Below are positions 25,989 through 34,865 of a stretch of 64,000 bases of DNA, piece by piece. The translations under genes and the position numbers were made by a program. How positions within the stretch are numbered: the stretch's first letter is position 1; every line of letters starts with the position of its first letter. The notes beneath the pieces were generated by a model. The model was given only the letters and a program-made list of their open reading frames with translations, did no database searches and was not told the origin of the DNA. Origin of the DNA: Shewanella polaris. GTDB lineage: Bacteria > Pseudomonadota > Gammaproteobacteria > Enterobacterales > Shewanellaceae. The DNA is taken from contig NZ_CP041036.1 of NCBI RefSeq assembly GCF_006385555.1, forward strand, positions 62,001-126,000, in the 5' to 3' direction.

Positions 25989-27152
25989 TTACCACGCCAT
26001 GTCTAAAATCTTGCGGCTGGTGGCCAAGTCTACTTTGCCACTTTCAGATAATGCGGTCATACCATGTGCTTCTAAAGCATCGACTACTAGACCTAGTTGA
26101 TCTTGCGTTACACCGTGATCGCGTAAACGTACAGGTAAGCCTACTTGCTTGAAGAAAGCTTCAGTTTTGTCAATGGCTTGATCTACACGACTGTCTTCGT
26201 CACCTTCTGTGATATCCCAAACACGTGCTGCGTATTGTACTAATTTAGCGTGTTTTTGCTCTTTCAACACACGCCATAGCGATGGTAATACTACGGCTAA
26301 GGTTTGTGCGTGGTCGATATGGAATAGTGCGGTTAGCTCATGTCCAATCATGTGAGTTGACCAATCTAATGGCACACCTGTACCTATCATGCCGTTTAGG
26401 GCAGATGTAGCGCTCCACATTAAGTTAGCGCGGGCATCGTAGTTAGTTGGCTCTTCAACAGTGATAGGGCCAATTTCGATTAAGGTGCGCATAATGCCTT
26501 CTGCCATGCGATCTTGTACGCGGGCATCAACAGGATACGTTGCATATTGCTCAAGCACATGCACAAACGCATCGACAACACCGTTGGCGACTTGAATTTT
26601 TGGCAAGCTGAAGGTTAATTCAGGATCAAGCATGGCAAATGTTGGGTACACACATGGGTGGTTTACTGGATACTTACCGCCTTGATAACTGACGACTGCA
26701 AAGGCGTTCATTTCTGAACCCGTAGCCGGTAGGGTAGCAATAACGCCAAGTGGAATAACCTTGTCATTAGCCACTGGAACCGGTGTAAAGCCGTGATGTA
26801 ATAGACTTGCTGTGTCGCCATCAAACTGAGTCGCCAGTGCGATAAACTTAGTGCCGTCCATAACCGAACCACCACCAACAGCCAGTAAGAAGTCGATTTT
26901 TTCTTTACGGGCAACGTCTACAGCTTGCAACAGTGTTTCGTATTTAGGGTTGGCTTCAATGCCACCAAATTCAAATACTGTACGATTACCTAATGCGGCT
27001 TTCACTTTATCGAGTGTACCGAAACGTTTCACGCTACCGCCACCGTAAGTGATTAATACTCGCGCATTGGCTGGAACAAGTTGGTCTAACTCTGCAATAC
27101 GGTCTTTACCGAAAACAACATGAGTAGGGTTACGATAATCAAAATTAAGCAT
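25989..27152 (-). CDS. yqhD: Iron-containing alcohol dehydrogenase / aldehyde reductase YqhD
   Basis: 387 residues from the ATG at 27152, which gives the E. coli YqhD length and N-terminus (MLNFDYRNPTHVVFGK); an ORF continuing 36 codons upstream has no support. YqhD is an NADPH-dependent reductase of short and reactive aldehydes with a Zn or Fe site. Seen are the GGGSVMDGTKFI cofactor segment, and metal-site segments VDAFVHVLEQ and GHELTALFHIDHAQTLA with their conserved Asp and His residues. It is divergent from an AraC-type regulator at 27437, as with yqhC in E. coli. Confidence 0.9.
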   Translation of the reverse strand: MLNFDYRNPTHVVFGKDRIAELDQLVPANARVLITYGGGSVKRFGTLDKVKAALGNRTVFEFGGIEANPKYETLLQAVDVARKEKIDFLLAVGGGSVMDGTKFIALATQFDGDTASLLHHGFTPVPVANDKVIPLGVIATLPATGSEMNAFAVVSYQGGKYPVNHPCVYPTFAMLDPELTFSLPKIQVANGVVDAFVHVLEQYATYPVDARVQDRMAEGIMRTLIEIGPITVEEPTNYDARANLMWSATSALNGMIGTGVPLDWSTHMIGHELTALFHIDHAQTLAVVLPSLWRVLKEQKHAKLVQYAARVWDITEGDEDSRVDQAIDKTEAFFKQVGLPVRLRDHGVTQDQLGLVVDALEAHGMTALSESGKVDLATSRKILDMAW

Positions 27153-27436
27153 AATTGGTGCCTTTTGGTTTAGCGGTGAAACAAATAATTGGCTGATGTT
27201 TGTATATAAAGAGTACATGTACAACTTGTTGATGTATGGATTTCTTATACATAACAGCAAGGATAAATCATGTGGCTATGATAGCCCTTTGAGTCAAAAT
27301 AAACATACACAGAACTATCGCGTTCATGCCTATTCCTCTCTTTATTGTATAAATATGATGGTTTTTTGATAAATTTAATACCTTTTACTGCTTTTTTGCT
27401 AGTATCGGTTTCATGATTTTTTCTGAGGCGAAGGAT
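27153..27436. promoter_or_regulatory. Divergent yqhD / yqhC-like promoter region
   Basis: 284 bases between the two starts. In E. coli YqhC binds here and activates yqhD on electrophilic aldehydes. I see only AT-rich promoter-like sequence and no clear direct repeat I can assign. Confidence 0.45.
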
Positions 27437-28306
27437 ATGAGTGAGATAGCAACATTAATGGCACAGCTAGCCCCAAAAGAAGGGGTCAATGATACTCATT
27501 TATCTGGCGTGCATGTGTTTCGCAGTTCACAATATGGCGCACGCGGGCCATTGTGCTATTCACAGGGAGTGCTTATTGTTGGCCAAGGTAAAAAGCGGGT
27601 TTATGTAGACAATCAAACTTTCGACTATGACCGCCAGCGCTCATTAGTGATGACAGTCCCATTGCCGGTAGAATGTGAAACCTTTGCCAGCATTGAAGAG
27701 CCAGTATTGGTATTGATGGTGGATATCGATTTAGTGCAACTTAATTACATTATTCGGCTGATGGACGAACATCATCAAATCCCCAAAGATTTAAACGGGT
27801 CACGCCAGAGTGGTTTTTTTGTTGCCGATAACACTGAAGACATGGATTGCAGTGTTATTCGACTATTACAAGCATTGCAGTCGCCATTAGAGGCTAAAGT
27901 AATGGGCGAAGCGCTCGTGCTTGAGTTGTTATATCGCTTGTTAGATTCGCCCAATGCGGCACCGCTTTTTGCGTTATCGTTAAGTCATACTCGTTTATCT
28001 AGGGTAGAAAAAGCCCTTAACTACATCCATAAACATTATGGTGAGTCGGTTGAAGTAGACACATTAGCTGGCTTGGTTAATATGAGTCCGTCGGCATTCC
28101 ATCGTAGTTTTAAAGAAGTTACCGCTTCATCACCTATACAATATTTAAAGAAAATTCGCCTGAACAAAGCTAAGGCGTTGTTACAACTGCAACATTTAAA
28201 GGTAAAAGAGGTATCAACTCAGGTGGGCTATGAAAGTACCGCCCAATTTAGTCGCGAGTTTAAACGTTACTTTAATCAAAGCCCGGGCGAGTACGCGAGG
28301 TTATAA
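27437..28306 (+). CDS. yqhC: AraC-family regulator, YqhC-like
   Basis: 289 residues from ATG 27437 (GAGG at 27425 fits; an ATG at 27413 adds eight residues). It has an N-terminal AraC_N-type sensor half (VHVFRSSQYGARGPLCYSQG, and PVLVLMVDIDL) and a C-terminal pair of HTH motifs (residues about 195-285: LAGLVNMSPSAFHRSFKEV and VSTQVGYESTAQFSREFKRYF). Given the divergent yqhD, it probably activates yqhD in response to aldehydes. The sensing residues cannot be read with confidence. Confidence 0.85.
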   Translation: MSEIATLMAQLAPKEGVNDTHLSGVHVFRSSQYGARGPLCYSQGVLIVGQGKKRVYVDNQTFDYDRQRSLVMTVPLPVECETFASIEEPVLVLMVDIDLVQLNYIIRLMDEHHQIPKDLNGSRQSGFFVADNTEDMDCSVIRLLQALQSPLEAKVMGEALVLELLYRLLDSPNAAPLFALSLSHTRLSRVEKALNYIHKHYGESVEVDTLAGLVNMSPSAFHRSFKEVTASSPIQYLKKIRLNKAKALLQLQHLKVKEVSTQVGYESTAQFSREFKRYFNQSPGEYARL

Positions 28307-28396
28307 ATCTGATTTTAGCTTGAGTCATTAGCGCTGACGCGGCGCTTTATGTCGTTAATTTATATTGTTAATTTAAATCATTAATTAAGGTTGCTA

Positions 28397-28720
28397 ATGA
28401 TTACTGCACCCACAGAAATAACCTTTTTTGAGTTTTTAACGCCCTTCGTTGCATCAGGGCAAAAAACGATTACTATCCGCGATGCCAGCGAGAATCATTA
28501 TTTACCAGGTAGCCAAGTTGAAGTGTTCACCCTCGAAAGACATACAAAGGTGTGCGACATTATCATTTTGGCGGTGGAACCATTAAGGTTTGATGGCATT
28601 AATGAGTTTCATGCTACTCAAGAAAGCTTACCATTAGCTGAGTTAAAGCAGTTAATCCAAACAGTGTATCCTAATCAGCAAACCTTATTCATGATTTCAT
28701 TTAAATTGGTTGATGTTTAA
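28397..28720 (+). CDS. yqfB: ASCH-domain N4-acetylcytidine amidohydrolase YqfB
   Basis: 107 residues from ATG 28397 (a TTG two codons upstream is also in frame). The match to E. coli YqfB is clear: ITFFEFLTPFVASGQKTITIRDASENHY, then LAELKQLIQTVYPNQQTLFMISF. YqfB is a 103-residue enzyme that hydrolyses N4-acetylcytidine, in a family with a conserved Lys/Thr/Glu site; KTITIRD carries the Lys and Thr. It lies 90 bases after the yqhC-like gene. Confidence 0.85.
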   Translation: MITAPTEITFFEFLTPFVASGQKTITIRDASENHYLPGSQVEVFTLERHTKVCDIIILAVEPLRFDGINEFHATQESLPLAELKQLIQTVYPNQQTLFMISFKLVDV

Positions 28721-29036
28721 TAATTTTTATCAATAGCTTAATAATTAATCTCCCTCACTTTATTCCCATACGCGTCCAACGTTGGCAGCCCGTGCCGCTT
28801 GCTTTGTGTTATTGATGAGTCATTAAATTTTTTAAGATAAAACAGCCGTGTCTAAAACATGATCTGCTTAACAAATAGGTAGAGATAAGCATGTTAGTTT
28901 GTATATTTATTGGCTAGTTCACATTTTAGCTATCTCTAAAGTGATATTTTGTTTTTCTGCTTATGGTACGCGTCTTTTATTGTGCGCTTTTTATCAATGG
29001 TTTTGCTCTCAGGGCTTAATTCAATTAGGATTTTTT
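28721..29036. other. Gene-free gap before the radical SAM gene
   Basis: 316 bases. An open frame runs from 28899 into the radical SAM gene, but its hydrophobic extension has no homology I recognise and the AGGA at 29027 fits the ATG at 29037. I see no terminator of note. Confidence 0.45.
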
Positions 29037-30374
29037 ATGTCTCCAATTATTCAATCAGCCAGTCAAGAGTTGATTAAACCTTATCAGTCTAATATTACGG
29101 TACCCAATTGGATGATCAGCTCTATGGAGAAGGTGATGCAATTTTATGTTGATAAAAATTTGCGTCTCGACACCATCTCTACTGACCGTATGCCAAAGCC
29201 TGTCGAAGGCAAAAGATACATGTTGTATGCACATATTCCGTTTTGCCATACCTTGTGTTCTTTTTGCACCTTTCACCGATTTTTATTCCGCGAAGACAAA
29301 GCGCGCGAATACTTTGTTGCGCTGCGTAAAGAAATGCAAATGGCTAAAGATTTGGGATATGAGTTCCAATCTATGTACATTGGCGGCGGTACCACAACCG
29401 TGCTTGAAGATGAATTAGCCCGCACAATCGAACTGGCAAAAACGTTATTTCCAACGATTAAAGAAGTGTCTTGTGAGTCAGATCCACAGCATTTAGCTAA
29501 CCCTGAGTTTAAGCAATTAAAAGGCTTAGTTGACAGAATGTCGATTGGGGTACAAAGCTTTGATGATGGCATTTTAAAAATGACCGATCGCTTAGACAAG
29601 TTTGGTTCAGGACAACAAACTTTTGACCGTATTATGGCGGCTAAAGAACTGTTTCCGATTATTAACGTTGATATGATTTTTGGTTTTCGTGGTCAAACTG
29701 ATGAGATTATCCAATCCGATCTCGAAATGGCATCTAAACTTGATCCTCGCCAAATTACCACCTATCCGTTAATGATTACCCACCAAACCCGTAAAAGTGT
29801 TAAAGGCAGCTTAGCAGCACCCCAAGGTGAAATGGTTAATCAATATCGCCAGATTTTAAACCACTTAACAGGACAATATACACAACTGTCAGCGTGGGCA
29901 TTTGGTAAAACCAATGACGAAGGTTTTGATGAGTACGTTATTGATTATGATGAGTATTTAGGTATAGGTTCTGGTTCGTTTAGTTTTTTAAATGACACCT
30001 TGTATGTGAATACATTTTCACTGAAAAAATACCAACAACGCATTGCTGAAGGCCGCATGGCTGTTGAGCAACAGAAAAAATATCAGCTAAAAGAAGTGAT
30101 GCAATATCGCTTTTTACTAGGGATGTTTTCTGGACGCTTATCGCGTAAATATTTCCGCGATACGTTTAACGTTAATTTAGACACCGCCTTATTCAAGGAA
30201 ATGTCTTCAATGAAAGCTATGGGGGCACTTAAAAATGACCCTGTTAATCCTGACGAATTGATTGTGACCGATAACGGCAAAATGATTGGGTTATTGATGA
30301 TGAAAGAGTTTTACTCTGGCATGGACAATGTGCGCGCCCAATTACGTCAACCACTTGCCGAAGCAGATATGTAA
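29037..30374 (+). CDS. Radical SAM protein of the HemN/HemW (coproporphyrinogen oxidase-like) group
   Basis: 445 residues from ATG 29037 (AGGA at 29027). The radical SAM cluster motif is CHTLCSFCTF (Cys-x3-Cys-x2-Cys) after the HemN-type YAHIPF start. SAM-binding segments MYIGGGTTT and IGVQSFDD follow, with the HemN-type DMIFGFRGQT; a C-terminal winged-helix-like domain contains the conserved FSGRLSR and NGKMIGLLMM. It could be a coproporphyrinogen III oxidase-like enzyme, or a haem-handling HemW or HutW relative; the short sequence cues do not decide. A terminator follows. Confidence 0.75.
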   Translation: MSPIIQSASQELIKPYQSNITVPNWMISSMEKVMQFYVDKNLRLDTISTDRMPKPVEGKRYMLYAHIPFCHTLCSFCTFHRFLFREDKAREYFVALRKEMQMAKDLGYEFQSMYIGGGTTTVLEDELARTIELAKTLFPTIKEVSCESDPQHLANPEFKQLKGLVDRMSIGVQSFDDGILKMTDRLDKFGSGQQTFDRIMAAKELFPIINVDMIFGFRGQTDEIIQSDLEMASKLDPRQITTYPLMITHQTRKSVKGSLAAPQGEMVNQYRQILNHLTGQYTQLSAWAFGKTNDEGFDEYVIDYDEYLGIGSGSFSFLNDTLYVNTFSLKKYQQRIAEGRMAVEQQKKYQLKEVMQYRFLLGMFSGRLSRKYFRDTFNVNLDTALFKEMSSMKAMGALKNDPVNPDELIVTDNGKMIGLLMMKEFYSGMDNVRAQLRQPLAEADM

Positions 30375-30398
30375 CCTTGTCTTGTGATGAGCAATTTA

Positions 30399-30424
30399 AG
30401 GCCGTGATTATCACGGCCTTTTTG
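30399..30424 (+). terminator. Terminator after the radical SAM gene
   Basis: Stem AAGGCCGTGA / TCACGGCCTT with a 3- to 4-nt loop and a short T-run. Confidence 0.85.
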
Positions 30425-30591
30425 TTGCGTCAATGGTAGTCATTATCTTTTATTCAAGTGTTCATCTTCTTCTTATATTTATACTCTCATGCATCGAAAA
30501 GCCTGAATCTACCTGAACGGTACAGATAATTAACCTGATTGGTATTATACTCAAGGTTCTTTTTAGGTATATTTTTTTTGGGGTGAGTTGC

Positions 30592-31437
30592 ATGGCCAAT
30601 ATTCTTTTGCTTGCCAATATCAATTGCGACCGAATTTTACGTCTCGATAAACCACTGCAAACCGGTGGTCGATTTCATTATCAAGACGGTGGGCTGCGTT
30701 TAGGCGGCGGTGGGGCGAATACTGGGTTGGGGTTAGTGTGGGCTAAACACAATGTGTCATTGGTGAGCGAGGTCGGTAGTGATGACATAGGTGACTGGAT
30801 TTTAGCTAAAGCGAGTACTTTAGGGCTCGATTGTCGCTTAGTGCATCGTTTTAATGGCAATACTTGCGAGATGTTATTAGTCATGACACCTGATGGTGAG
30901 CGCACTATTATTCGCCCACAACGGCCTATTTTTGAACTGCCTGCACCACCTGATTGGCGACATTGGGATGTTTTTTATATTAACTCTTCAGCAAAAGGTG
31001 CGGGCGCTTGGGCAGCGAATGCTATAGCGTCTAATCCTAATTGCAAAGTGATATCACAATTGGCGAAAGATGAACGCAACCGACCTTGCCATGTGTTGAT
31101 AGCTTCAATTACCGATATGCAAGGCCGCTGTAACCAAGACCCATGGGCGTTTGCTCAAGCTATTGCGGGTGAGGCATTGGCCTATTTTATTGTCACAGAT
31201 GGTGAAAAAGGTGCCACGGTTTATAGTGAGGCTGATGAACAGCATGTGCCGGCCATTATTGCTGATGTAGTTGATACGACTGGGGCGGGTGATGCTTATG
31301 CCGCTGGGGTCATCCATGGTATATGCCAACATATGTCGATTACCGATGCGATGCATGAAGGCGCGTTGTGGGCCTCTTTTGCTGTGGCGACACAAAGTTC
31401 GATCCCCGGAAATGCATTAAAACGGTATTTAGCATAA
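30592..31437 (+). CDS. PfkB-family carbohydrate or nucleoside kinase
   Basis: 281 residues from ATG 30592 with GGGGTGAG in front (a GTG at 30583 is in frame). PfkB signatures are the Gly-rich GGLRLGGGGANTGLGL block near residue 38 and the C-terminal DTTGAGDAYAAG with the catalytic Asp. The family transfers phosphate from ATP to sugars, nucleosides or similar. The substrate is not readable from sequence. The nearest neighbour on the same strand is an MFS permease 250 bases downstream, which could be its uptake partner, but this is a guess. Confidence 0.85.
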   Translation: MANILLLANINCDRILRLDKPLQTGGRFHYQDGGLRLGGGGANTGLGLVWAKHNVSLVSEVGSDDIGDWILAKASTLGLDCRLVHRFNGNTCEMLLVMTPDGERTIIRPQRPIFELPAPPDWRHWDVFYINSSAKGAGAWAANAIASNPNCKVISQLAKDERNRPCHVLIASITDMQGRCNQDPWAFAQAIAGEALAYFIVTDGEKGATVYSEADEQHVPAIIADVVDTTGAGDAYAAGVIHGICQHMSITDAMHEGALWASFAVATQSSIPGNALKRYLA

Positions 31438-31686
31438 TTGTTCAAGTTAACTCAGACAATTAGTCATTTAATAGTGTGTCATGGTCTTTTTTGTAATTGT
31501 CACGTTGTAATCGTCACTTTTTTCATTATGGGACTATGACTCAAACTGTATCAATGGTTAGCCGCTATTGCTCTGCTCAAATGCCGCCGGTAGTTGCTAT
31601 GTGTAGCTTGTTTTACCCTTGGCTAAGCTTTTAATTAATATCCACTGAAGGCCTATCACACCAATAGACTGGGAGTTAGAGCTGTT

Positions 31687-32850
31687 ATGCATTCTCTCAA
31701 AAATAATATCTATGCAGTGTCATTGTTATTTATCTTTAATGGCTGTTTGTTTGGCTCGTGGGCGGCAAAAGTGCCATTTTTCAAACAGAAATTTGCCTTA
31801 GATGAACAAACATTATCGTTGTTTCTGCTATTGCTTGCATTCGGTGCGGTGGTGTCATTTCCGTTGGCGGGAAGGTTAAGCGATAAGCTGGGCGTACAAG
31901 TTATGTCAAAACTGGCTTATGTGTTGTATCCCATTCCTTTTATTGGGTTAGCCTTAAGTAATAATACTATTTTTCTCGCGGTCGCATTGTTTTGTTTCGG
32001 ATTTTTACACGGCGGAATGGATGTGGTGATGAATAGCTGGGCGGCAAAAACAGAAGGATTGACGAATAAAAAACTGATGCCTTTCTTTCATGCCATGTTC
32101 AGTTTAGGTGCAGGGGTTGGAGCGGCCAGTTCGGTGTTATTGATGTGGGCTGATATCGGTACCTTAGTTCATTTTATTATTATCTGTGGCTTTTTCGCGC
32201 CATTTTACATGTTACTTCGTCAACCTAAACTTATTACCGCAACAACCGTGCAGAGTGCTACAGGTGTTGTTGATGACAACACTAAGTTACCTAAGCTATT
32301 TTTGGTTTCAATAGGGCTGATTGCTATGTTTTGTGCTTTGGGCGAGGGGGCTGTAGCCGACTGGAGTGCGGTTATTATGCGCCAAGAGTTTGCTACCGAT
32401 ATGAGCTTTGCCGGTTGGGCATACGCAATATTTTCAATCTTTATGGTACTTGCAAGGTTATTCGGTCATACCGTTATTGATAAATATGGTGTCACTTTAG
32501 TCGTTAGAGGATGTGCATTATTCAGTCTTTTGGGGGTGATGATGATTATATTGGTGCAATCACCTTATATTGCTCTGCTTGGCTTCGCATTTATGGGGGT
32601 AGGTTACTCTATTATTGTGCCGCTAGTGTTTTCAAAAGCTGCTTCTGTTAATGAGCACAAGTCGGGCGTTGCGATTGCATTTGTCGCGACATTTACCTAT
32701 GGAGGTTTGTTGTGTGGCCCCGTTATTATTGGTGTGCTAGCGCATCATACTTCGTTAAAAGAAGCCTTGTATTTATTGGCCGTGTTACCCGGATACACAT
32801 TAATGAGGGCTTTTTTGCTGGCCCCCAACTATCAGAAGATCAATCAATAA
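31687..32850 (+). CDS. MFS transporter, YbjJ-like
   Basis: 387 residues, twelve predicted membrane helices. N-terminal FNGCLFGSWAAKVPFFKQKFAL, loop 2-3 PLAGRLSDKLG (MFS A-like motif) and MDVVMNSWAAKTEG resemble E. coli YbjJ, a permease with no settled substrate. It may take up a sugar or nucleoside phosphorylated by the PfkB protein upstream. No strong terminator is seen between the pair. Confidence 0.8.
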   Translation: MHSLKNNIYAVSLLFIFNGCLFGSWAAKVPFFKQKFALDEQTLSLFLLLLAFGAVVSFPLAGRLSDKLGVQVMSKLAYVLYPIPFIGLALSNNTIFLAVALFCFGFLHGGMDVVMNSWAAKTEGLTNKKLMPFFHAMFSLGAGVGAASSVLLMWADIGTLVHFIIICGFFAPFYMLLRQPKLITATTVQSATGVVDDNTKLPKLFLVSIGLIAMFCALGEGAVADWSAVIMRQEFATDMSFAGWAYAIFSIFMVLARLFGHTVIDKYGVTLVVRGCALFSLLGVMMIILVQSPYIALLGFAFMGVGYSIIVPLVFSKAASVNEHKSGVAIAFVATFTYGGLLCGPVIIGVLAHHTSLKEALYLLAVLPGYTLMRAFLLAPNYQKINQ

Positions 32851-33223
32851 CCTCAATTTTAGCTAAAGTATATTTAATCACGCAACGACAAGATTAATTA
32901 AGCTGTCTTGTTAGTTTAATGCGTTTTTGTCAGCTATCGCTTCAAGTGCAGTGTTTTCAGCATTCGGTGTTTCTTGATACCACAAAGGCCTTTTAGTTAA
33001 CGTTATCCATTTGTGTTTAAGCAGTAGCAATAACGGTCTTTTATGGTATTTTTACGTGATCTAAACGTCAACTTTGTAATTTAAAGACTCTTTAAACAAA
33101 TAGTCATATATTATTCACCTAATTGTGTGTGTTGTTATATGTGTGTGTTGTTATATTAGTATAATCGGTTAAATGAGTGTTTATTGACCTCAATAATCAT
33201 TGCTCATTTTTGGAGATATCATC
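32851..33223. other. Gap upstream of the chemoreceptor gene, containing a tandem repeat
   Basis: 373 bases, AT-rich. It contains the 16-bp tandem repeat at 33125-33156, listed separately. An AT-rich promoter-like stretch lies between 33050 and 33180, but I cannot assign hexamers with confidence. Confidence 0.45.
33125..33156. repeat. Two tandem 16-bp repeats
   Basis: GTGTGTGTTGTTATAT occurs twice in direct succession without mismatch, 68 bases before the chemoreceptor start codon. It could be replication slippage or a paired binding site. Confidence 0.7.
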
Positions 33224-34627
33224 GTGAAAGAAGTTGCATTTCGTTGGATAGACAAGTACTTAATCAACGTAAAACTGCAAGAGAATTTTCTTGTTCTTTT
33301 CTTTACTGCCGTGCTTGCCATTGTGGTTATTGGCATTTGTTTCATCGATGCGGCATCTTCACAACGCACCGTAGAGGCGCAGCAACAAGTGGACTTGATT
33401 GCTCAATTAGCCTCCTCCACACAATTATCTTCATCTGAATTAGCACCACTGTTGCAAAACACCCCGATTAACATTGGTAATAATACTGATATTTCAGCAC
33501 AGGTGTCAGGGCAGAACTATTCATTGAGTTATGTAGATGACACTAGTTTTGTGACAGGATTTGGTTTATGGCACATCATTGCCATTAGTTTGAGTTTGTT
33601 GCTGATGATTGTCTGCTCTCACTATATTAAGACGTTCATTGGTGGTGGTTTATTCCATATTTATCATGCATTGAGAAAGTTAGCCGAAGGCGACCTTGCT
33701 TCTCGTATCGGCTATGCACCGTCACGAAATGAATTTAATTTGATCGCAAGAACGGTGGATAGGGTTTCAGAACGTGAACATAAGTTGGTGAAAGCCACCC
33801 AAGAAACCATTGCTCTTATCCAACAGATTAGTGCTCAATTGCGTGTTCGTAGCGATGATAATACCCAGTTGGCCAGTGTGCAGCAAGATCGTATTGATTC
33901 GCTAGCGAGTGCCACTGAAGAAATGGCTGTGTCGATTCGAGAGGTTGCTAGTCACGCTCAAGAATCGTCTACACAAATATCGCGAGCAACAGAAAAAACA
34001 ACTCAAGGACAAGCTCAAATCCAAAAAACCTTGGTTGAGATTAATCAATTAGCGGGGGACGTTCGTGGTGCCTCTGTTGCCGTTGCCGAACTCGATACCA
34101 GTACCACTAAAATTGGTGATGTAATATCAACAATTAATGCCATATCGGAGCAAACCAACTTACTCGCCCTTAATGCTGCTATTGAAGCAGCAAGAGCAGG
34201 CGAACAGGGTCGTGGATTCTCAGTTGTTGCAGATGAGGTAAGAACCTTAGCGGGTAGAACTCAAGCAGCTACCGTCGAGATTCAAAAGATCATCGAAACG
34301 CTGCAAACCAATAGTAAAGGCGTGATGAGCGTGATGGCGAAAACAGTAACAGAAGCTCAGACCAGCGAACAGTTTATGACAGATGCAAGCCAAAATATGA
34401 GTGAAATTGCTGAGCAAAATCAGCATATCTCTGACAGAAGTTTGGAAATTGCCGCCGCGGCAGAAGAGCAAGGTGCCGTCGCTGATAATATTGCTAATGA
34501 TGTTGATTCTGTCAGAAGCAGTTCTATTCAAGTGATGGATTTAGTTAATGCCACAGCAACAGAAATTGAGAGTTTGAGTCGTCAGGCTGATGTGTTGGAA
34601 GAATTGATGAAAGATCTGATTGTTTAA
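33224..34627 (+). CDS. Methyl-accepting chemotaxis protein
   Basis: 467 residues from the GTG at 33224, which has TGGAGA seven bases before it; no good ATG lies nearby. Two membrane helices (about residues 25-45 and 110-135) flank a short periplasmic sensor of about 70 residues with no recognised fold. A HAMP segment (about 140-190: [17 protein letters not shown]) follows, then the cytoplasmic signalling domain with the hairpin tip [35 protein letters not shown]. It signals through CheW/CheA to the flagellar motor. The ligand is unknown. A terminator follows. Confidence 0.92.
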   Translation: MKEVAFRWIDKYLINVKLQENFLVLFFTAVLAIVVIGICFIDAASSQRTVEAQQQVDLIAQLASSTQLSSSELAPLLQNTPINIGNNTDISAQVSGQNYSLSYVDDTSFVTGFGLWHIIAISLSLLLMIVCSHYIKTFIGGGLFHIYHALRKLAEGDLASRIGYAPSRNEFNLIARTVDRVSEREHKLVKATQETIALIQQISAQLRVRSDDNTQLASVQQDRIDSLASATEEMAVSIREVASHAQESSTQISRATEKTTQGQAQIQKTLVEINQLAGDVRGASVAVAELDTSTTKIGDVISTINAISEQTNLLALNAAIEAARAGEQGRGFSVVADEVRTLAGRTQAATVEIQKIIETLQTNSKGVMSVMAKTVTEAQTSEQFMTDASQNMSEIAEQNQHISDRSLEIAAAAEEQGAVADNIANDVDSVRSSSIQVMDLVNATATEIESLSRQADVLEELMKDLIV

Positions 34628-34773
34628 TATTAATTGGGGATTGTTATTAGCATCACCCTAGCATCATGGTTTTATGATGACCACGGTCAACCATAATCTT
34701 CTTTTTGACCAAGGCTAAAACGGCGTTAATTTATCCGTGAAGTATTAGGTCAGTCTGTATTTATATAATGAAG

Positions 34774-34808
34774 AAGCCTCAACATATTTGTTGAGGCTTT
34801 GTTTTTTT
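34774..34808. terminator. Terminator between chemoreceptor and TonB receptor genes
   Basis: Stem AAGCCTCAACA / TGTTGAGGCTT, loop TATT, T-rich tail on the plus side, AAGAAG on the other. It lies between convergent genes and could serve both. Confidence 0.85.
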
Positions 34809-34865
34809 AGGGCATGTATACATTTCAATTTGAGCTAACAATACGCTCTTAGAAACGGATGTCAG

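Noticed and set aside
28899..29036. N-terminal extension of the radical SAM gene
   Set aside because: Hydrophobic, no ribosome site, and the AGGA-preceded ATG at 29037 fits the family start.
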